Origin: Anaerotignum sp. MSJ-24
GTDB lineage: Bacteria > Bacillota > Clostridia > Lachnospirales > Anaerotignaceae
DNA length: 64,000 bases
Reading direction: 5' to 3'
NCBI RefSeq assembly: GCF_018918145.1
Contig: NZ_JAHLPX010000001.1
Location: 124,001 to 188,000 of the forward strand
The notes under the pieces were generated by a model. That model saw nothing but the letters and a program-made list of their open reading frames with translations, was not told the DNA's origin and did no database searches. A program made the position numbers and the translations under genes. Below, in pieces: positions 60,046-64,000 of this stretch; the stretch's first letter is position 1, and each line of letters starts with the position of its first letter.

Positions 60046-60927
60046 TTACGCAACAATAATACTCTGCGTTTCGGCATAGCTGTCTATTATTTTCAATATG
60101 TTTTCATCGGCATTTGTTTCGGAAATATCGCAGAAGCCGCTTGTATAGCCGTTCAGAATGTATTTTCCGTTTTTATGCTCAAAATACAAGTCAAGCCTTC
60201 CGAGATAGTGGCGTTCCTCTCCTCCGCTCTGGACAATGGGAATTTCGTTTCCGGAGTGATTTTTTATTCTTATTGGACGTTTAAGCGCATAGTGGTCATC
60301 TGCACCGAAAACGGCAGAAATACCATCTGTTTCGGCAATATTTATATCCATGTTTATTCCGCAATGGGACAGCACAACCATTATATCGCATTTATTTTTA
60401 AGCTCAGCCGCAATTTTTTCAACGGCAATATCGCCTCTTTCAAAATATTTATCGGAAACCTCATTCCAGTTACGCTCCTGAGGCTTTAAAGAGGTTACGC
60501 CGATAATGCCGATTTTTACACCATTAATGTTTTTTATGAAATAGGGATTAAAGCCGTCCATATATTTTTCTGTGGATTTATAGATTACATTGGCACAAAC
60601 AGGCTCAAAAGCGGCATTATTTATTATATCAGCGAGCTGGCGATTTGATTTTTCCGCCGTTCCGTCACCGAAAGGAACACGAAAATCGTTATTGCCGGGG
60701 ACCCATGCGTCATAGCCCATTGCACAGAAAATATCCCTTTCGACCATTCCGGAGAAGCTCTGATATTCGCCTCTGAGAAATATATCGCCGCTGTCCAGAA
60801 GAAGTACATTTTTCTCTTTCTTGCGGATTTCGTTCACAACGGTGCTGTATTGCGGAAGTGAATCAATCTTTCCATGAATATCATTTGTATGAAAAACTGT
60901 CAATTTGAACAAAGCCGATTTTTTCAT
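60046..60927 (-). CDS. Metallophosphoesterase, 5'-nucleotidase-like
   Basis: A 293-residue calcineurin-like phosphoesterase. FHTNDIHGKI, LLDSGDIFLRG, VPGNNDFRVPFGDG and VVLSHCGINMD are the metal-binding blocks of the UshA/5'-nucleotidase N-terminal domain; GGEERHYLGRLDL resembles the last one. There is no C-terminal substrate domain and no signal peptide, unlike periplasmic UshA. The ATG at 60927 follows GGAG. Convergent with the D-aminoacylase, 21 bases apart. Confidence 0.8.
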   Translation of the reverse strand: MKKSALFKLTVFHTNDIHGKIDSLPQYSTVVNEIRKKEKNVLLLDSGDIFLRGEYQSFSGMVERDIFCAMGYDAWVPGNNDFRVPFGDGTAEKSNRQLADIINNAAFEPVCANVIYKSTEKYMDGFNPYFIKNINGVKIGIIGVTSLKPQERNWNEVSDKYFERGDIAVEKIAAELKNKCDIMVVLSHCGINMDINIAETDGISAVFGADDHYALKRPIRIKNHSGNEIPIVQSGGEERHYLGRLDLYFEHKNGKYILNGYTSGFCDISETNADENILKIIDSYAETQSIIVA

Positions 60928-61173
60928 AATGATCATCTCCATAAATAAATTTACTGCACTTTTATGATAGCAAAAGACCTCATTTATTTATATCACAGAG
61001 GTGTTAAAAAACTGATTAATTATTGTAAATCAACCAAAAATATTAACGAAATTTCAGTCACAATATTATATAATATTCATATTGTCCAATCGGTTTGATT
61101 TTTGTACAATCAGAATAGTAAGGCAGATTGTTTTACATATAAGGTATATTGTTTAATTTAAGTAGGAAAAATT

Positions 61174-61314
61174 ATGTGCGAAAATAAACATGAATGTCCC
61201 TGTGTAAAGGTAGATTGCAAGAACCACGGAAAATGCTGTGACTGTGTTGCCGCTCACAATGCCGCAGGCTCACTTACATACTGCGTAAATCAGGCAATGC
61301 AGGCTAAGAAATAA
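61174..61314 (+). CDS. Cysteine-rich miniprotein, DUF6485-like
   Basis: A 46-residue protein with eight cysteines. The pattern CPCVKVDCKNHGKCCDCVAA followed by H...G.L.YC fits the small clostridial DUF6485 group, probably a zinc or FeS binding knuckle. Function unknown. Weak AGGAAAAATT site before the ATG; a strong hairpin terminator follows. It is too short for common gene-calling cut-offs and may be missed. Confidence 0.75.
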   Translation: MCENKHECPCVKVDCKNHGKCCDCVAAHNAAGSLTYCVNQAMQAKK

Positions 61315-61330
61315 TGAAAAACTTTAACGA

Positions 61331-61358
61331 AAAAAGCGTACCGATTGGTACGCTTTTA
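61331..61358. terminator. Bidirectional terminator
   Basis: AAAAGCGTACC pairs with GGTACGCTTTT around GATT, between the miniprotein gene and yjjG. Confidence 0.85.
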
Positions 61359-61364
61359 TGCTAT

Positions 61365-62048
61365 CTATACTATTTTGAATATATCCTCTAATTTTTCGAT
61401 TTCGTATGTACTTCTGATTTCTTCCGACGGCTCTGCTTTATGCGGATTATACCAGCAGGTATCTATATCAGCTCTATTTCCGCCGAGAATATCGGACGAA
61501 AGCGAATTTCCTATCATAAGTGCTTTTCTTTTATCAAAGCTTGGGATATGTGTGGCGACATAGTCGAAAAAGCCAACAAGCGGTTTCTGCACGCCGACCT
61601 CATCGGAAACAAATATGTCCTCGAAGCAGTCATACATTCCGGCAAGCTTCAATCTGGAAATCTGCATTTCTTTAATGCCGTTGCTTGCGGCAAAAACACG
61701 ATAGCCCATATCATGGAGCCGTTTTATTATCTCCGGCGAATTTTCCACAGGCTCTGCACCGAGATAAAGATATTTTCTGTATTCGGCTTCCCATTCCTCA
61801 CCATCTGCCGTTATGCCGAGCTTAGCCATTGCGATGGCAAAGCGTGTATTGAACAAATTATTTATATCAATTTCTCCATGCTCGTATTTATGCCAAAGCT
61901 CATTATTCACTTCTCTGTAAACCTTCGCCGTTGTGTCAAAATCCTTTATGCCACGGGATTTAAAGAGCTGTTTAAGCGAGCTTTCCTCATTCGAATCAAA
62001 ATCGAGAAGTGTGTCATCAATATCGAACAAAAGAATAGGATAAATCAT
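61365..62048 (-). CDS. yjjG: Pyrimidine 5'-nucleotidase YjjG-like (HAD superfamily)
   Basis: A 227-residue HAD phosphatase. LLFDIDDTLLDFDSNEESSL holds the nucleophile DxD, FAASNGIKEMQISRLKLAG motif II, FVSDEVGVQKP the motif III Lys and MIGNSLSSDILGGNRADIDT motif IV acids. YjjG-type enzymes remove noncanonical pyrimidine nucleotides. It overlaps dtxR by four bases. Confidence 0.88.
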   Translation of the reverse strand: MIYPILLFDIDDTLLDFDSNEESSLKQLFKSRGIKDFDTTAKVYREVNNELWHKYEHGEIDINNLFNTRFAIAMAKLGITADGEEWEAEYRKYLYLGAEPVENSPEIIKRLHDMGYRVFAASNGIKEMQISRLKLAGMYDCFEDIFVSDEVGVQKPLVGFFDYVATHIPSFDKRKALMIGNSLSSDILGGNRADIDTCWYNPHKAEPSEEIRSTYEIEKLEDIFKIV

Positions 62049-62428
62049 TTCTGCTCCTTTGCCATACGTTCATTGAAATGCTTTTTAATGCACCGGAATG
62101 TTTCATCGCTGAGGTCATGCTCGATTTTGCAGGCATCTTCAAGTGCCGTAGCCTCACTGACACCGATAGAAACCAACATTTTTGAAATAATAGTATGTCT
62201 TTCGTATATTCTTTCGGCAACCTCCAGACCTTCATCTGTGAGAGAAATATGGTTTTCACCGTTTACAAGAATAAAGCCCTTATCCTTCATCTGTTTAAGC
62301 GCAACGGAAACCGTAGGTCTTGAGTAATTAAAATAATTGCATATATCAATAGCGTGTACATCGGGCTGTTTACGTTTAAGCACCAATATCGCTTCAAGAT
62401 AGTTTTCAACTGCTTCGGTAACTGCCAT
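62045..62428 (-). CDS. DtxR/MntR-family metal-dependent repressor
   Basis: A 127-residue regulator of manganese or iron uptake. The winged helix shows VENYLEAILVLKRKQPDVHA, IDICNYFNYSRPTVSVALKQ and NHISLTDEGLEVAERIYERH; the metal/dimer domain ends ALEDACKIEHDLSDETFRCI with the usual CxxEHxxS-like ligands. It lacks the SH3 domain of full DtxR, like MntR. It heads the pair with yjjG. Confidence 0.88.
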   Translation of the reverse strand: MAVTEAVENYLEAILVLKRKQPDVHAIDICNYFNYSRPTVSVALKQMKDKGFILVNGENHISLTDEGLEVAERIYERHTIISKMLVSIGVSEATALEDACKIEHDLSDETFRCIKKHFNERMAKEQK

Positions 62429-62568
62429 AAAATCACTTCCTTAATTATAATTATTTCCTAATACCTAAAATCCCTTATTTTATAAGTATACAATAAAGAT
62501 CAAATTTTTTCAATCAAATTTTATTTTTTTATATGTAATCAGCTTATATAAAGGCAAATTTGTATAAC

Positions 62569-62766
62569 TTATGCCTTTTTACCGGCATGTTTTTTAAACG
62601 ATATGACAATATATCTTACCCAGACAATTATTGCGGCTCCGTTAATGAAAAGCGAAAGATAGTCCATTTCAAGCTTCGACGGGCCTGCAACAAAGTCATA
62701 GAAATTCCAGACGGTTGCAATTGCGAGTATTAAAGTTATTAAAACGATTGTTAATTTTTTAGACAT
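62569..62766 (-). CDS. Small two-helix membrane protein
   Basis: A 65-residue protein with two hydrophobic segments (LTIVLITLILAIATVWNFY and INGAAIIVWVRYIVISF), each followed by basic residues. No family recognised. A GGAG-type site precedes the ATG. Confidence 0.55.
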   Translation of the reverse strand: MSKKLTIVLITLILAIATVWNFYDFVAGPSKLEMDYLSLFINGAAIIVWVRYIVISFKKHAGKKA

Positions 62767-62851
62767 ATTTATTCTCCGTTAAACAATATTATAAATTCTA
62801 AGTCGAAAACCTGTCATGACTTTTACGTCACTCACAAGTTTTTACAATATT

Positions 62852-62872
62852 AGAGGGCGTTGAAACGCCCTC
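62852..62872 (-). terminator. Hairpin after the BlaR1-tail-like lipoprotein gene
   Basis: GAGGGCGT pairs with ACGCCCTC around TGAA, 17 bases after the stop codon at 62889. The T run is poor, so termination efficiency is uncertain. Confidence 0.6.
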
Positions 62873-62888
62873 ATGTTCTATACTTATT

Positions 62889-63938
62889 TTATTTATTTCC
62901 GATTATTTTTGTTACCTTTTCTTCCGATGATGCAATCTTATCATCTTCTATATACACATTTATTGACTTGATTATTTCGCCTGTGTCATAAACATACTTC
63001 GTGAAATAAATCATACTGTCGCCGCCGCCATAGTTCTTCCACTGTGTTTCATAGACATAACGCACGTTGTTCTCTATCTTTTCCTGTGTTCCTATCCACG
63101 AAGGATATTCCCAATAGCGTTTTGACACCTCATTGGATACCTCAGCATCAACGTCAACGTATTCCTTTTCGGCATTTTCGGCTATCCTTGCACTTCTGCC
63201 TATTTTATTGAGATACGCCTTTGCATAGGTTCTTTCCTGTGATGTCAGATTATTACTATCGCTTTCCGAAATCGACAGCACTCTGTTATAAAGGCTCTGC
63301 GGAAACATATCCTTAATCGACTGGACATAGCCACTGCCGTCAGTCGGTACAGAATAGTTCTTAAGCTGATAACCGGAGTCCTTTGAATATCCAAAGGTCA
63401 TAACCACCGGAATTGTTCCCGAACCGGCAACCTTTACGAATGTATCGTTCTCAAAGCCGTATTCGCCATACATTGTAAGGGCATAAACGACCGTATCTCC
63501 GCCAACAGAGCTTGTATCAAGCACTATATGTCCCTCTGTTTGAAGCTCGCCCTCCAAATACGTACCCTCATTGCCTGTAAAAACAGCCTCACCTACAGCC
63601 GAATCCAGTTCTGCATCAATATTCTTAGCTGACTGGGAAGCCACACTGTTATTGGCGATTTTAATGCGAAAGCTCTCTGTGCTTGATAAACTGTTTGAGT
63701 CCGTAACCTCTATTATTACGCTTTCATCTGAATTATCGCTTTCCGATGCAGTACCTTCATCAATAGCCGAACTTTCTTCCTTTGGTGTGGCTGACGAATC
63801 CGAATTATTCGCAATCGCCATTTTTGATGTTTCTTTATCTGCCGTTTCAACCGAATCTGCCGATTTGCCGGCTGAACAGCCGCTCAGCACAAGCGCTGCA
63901 AGCATAAATCCAATTGGAATTTTACAAAATTTCTTCAT
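62889..63938 (-). CDS. Lipoprotein resembling the C-terminal region of M56/BlaR1-type proteins
   Basis: A 349-residue exported protein. The signal ends in the lipobox LSGC (Cys21), followed by a Ser/Asp/Glu linker to about residue 85. Residues about 145-240 (YALTMYGEYGFENDTFVKVA, IPVVMTFGYSKD, VPTDGSGYVQSIKDMFPQSL) recall the extracellular part found after M56 peptidases in clostridial BlaR1-like sensors, but there is no membrane peptidase here. A free-standing sensor-like lipoprotein is my reading. Confidence 0.6.
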   Translation of the reverse strand: MKKFCKIPIGFMLAALVLSGCSAGKSADSVETADKETSKMAIANNSDSSATPKEESSAIDEGTASESDNSDESVIIEVTDSNSLSSTESFRIKIANNSVASQSAKNIDAELDSAVGEAVFTGNEGTYLEGELQTEGHIVLDTSSVGGDTVVYALTMYGEYGFENDTFVKVAGSGTIPVVMTFGYSKDSGYQLKNYSVPTDGSGYVQSIKDMFPQSLYNRVLSISESDSNNLTSQERTYAKAYLNKIGRSARIAENAEKEYVDVDAEVSNEVSKRYWEYPSWIGTQEKIENNVRYVYETQWKNYGGGDSMIYFTKYVYDTGEIIKSINVYIEDDKIASSEEKVTKIIGNK

Positions 63939-64000
63939 GGCCTAACCACTTCCACTCCTTAATATACAGGTATAAATTTCTTCTTATGTTTATATTATAT

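Noticed and set aside
60032-60092. Terminator between the D-aminoacylase and the phosphoesterase
   Set aside because: GACAGC/GCTGTC pair is far apart, lies inside the phosphoesterase coding end and lacks a T run.
62429-62480. DtxR/MntR box upstream of the dtxR gene
   Set aside because: Two direct TTAGG words are present but no inverted partner; too weak to call.

Overview
The window reads as chromosome of a low-GC, anaerobic, spore-forming member of the Bacillota, most likely class Clostridia (a Lachnospirales-like gut lineage is my inference). Supporting signs are the sporulation sigma factors SigG and SigH, the anaerobe oxidative-stress pair rubrerythrin and desulfoferrodoxin, strong AGGAGG-type ribosome sites with many TTG/GTG starts, a T-box leader, the short HisG plus HisZ system, and the non-mevalonate genes ispE and ispF. 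Most genes lie on the minus strand in short operons closed by clear hairpin terminators.

Layout. 1-4.4 kb: start of an old-yellow-enzyme gene, a secreted metallo-beta-lactamase-fold protein with a DUF3006 partner, an acetyltransferase remnant, a small alarmone synthetase, a radical-SAM-like protein without its cluster motif, and a DhaS-type TetR regulator. 4.6-11.5 kb: sigG, then a catabolic operon (paired DUF606 transporters, ribokinase-type kinase, flavin oxidoreductase, zinc dehydrogenase) opposite a uridine phosphorylase. A secreted stalk-domain protein sits between two copies of the same promoter. 11.6-19.7 kb: trmL, a Fur/PerR regulator, a TPR-like membrane protein, the wobble-uridine genes trhP and trmR, mltG, and larC-larB-larE for the nickel-pincer cofactor. 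20-25.8 kb: hydrolase, a TetR/flavodoxin chimera, mnmA, a TauE/SafE transporter, tRNA-Thr, sfsA, and alaA under a tRNA-Ala T-box. 26.2-34.5 kb: complete histidine operon hisZGDCBHAF-IE-J from one strong promoter. 34.7-45.9 kb: envelope, lipoprotein and stalk-domain proteins, an aminotransferase, a MIF-like protein, a LysM-G5 protein, ispE-gntR with tandem operators, an EamA exporter and serine acetyltransferase. 46.1-50.5 kb: rubrerythrin, desulfoferrodoxin, archaeal-type ornithine cyclodeaminase, a broken aldo/keto reductase, and an NSS transporter. 51-55.8 kb: a LysR regulator and the conserved ispF-cysS-mrnC-rlmB-sigH run. 55.8-64 kb: a peptidase E gene inside long inverted repeats, a small secreted-peptide gene, structured intergenic DNA, a UlaG-like hydrolase, a leaderless D-aminoacylase, a phosphoesterase, a Cys-rich miniprotein, yjjG-dtxR and a lipoprotein.

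The most unexplained material is intergenic. Two adjacent 57-58 nt elements near 50.7-50.9 kb keep the same hairpins through compensatory changes. A 206-bp-period element at 57.35-57.58 kb is bounded by identical 22-bp repeats and packed with perfect stems. A dispersed multi-hairpin repeat appears near 42.1, 46.8 and 57.3 kb. I found no CRISPR array, phage, transposase or rRNA operon. All family assignments come from reading the translations; no database search was run.
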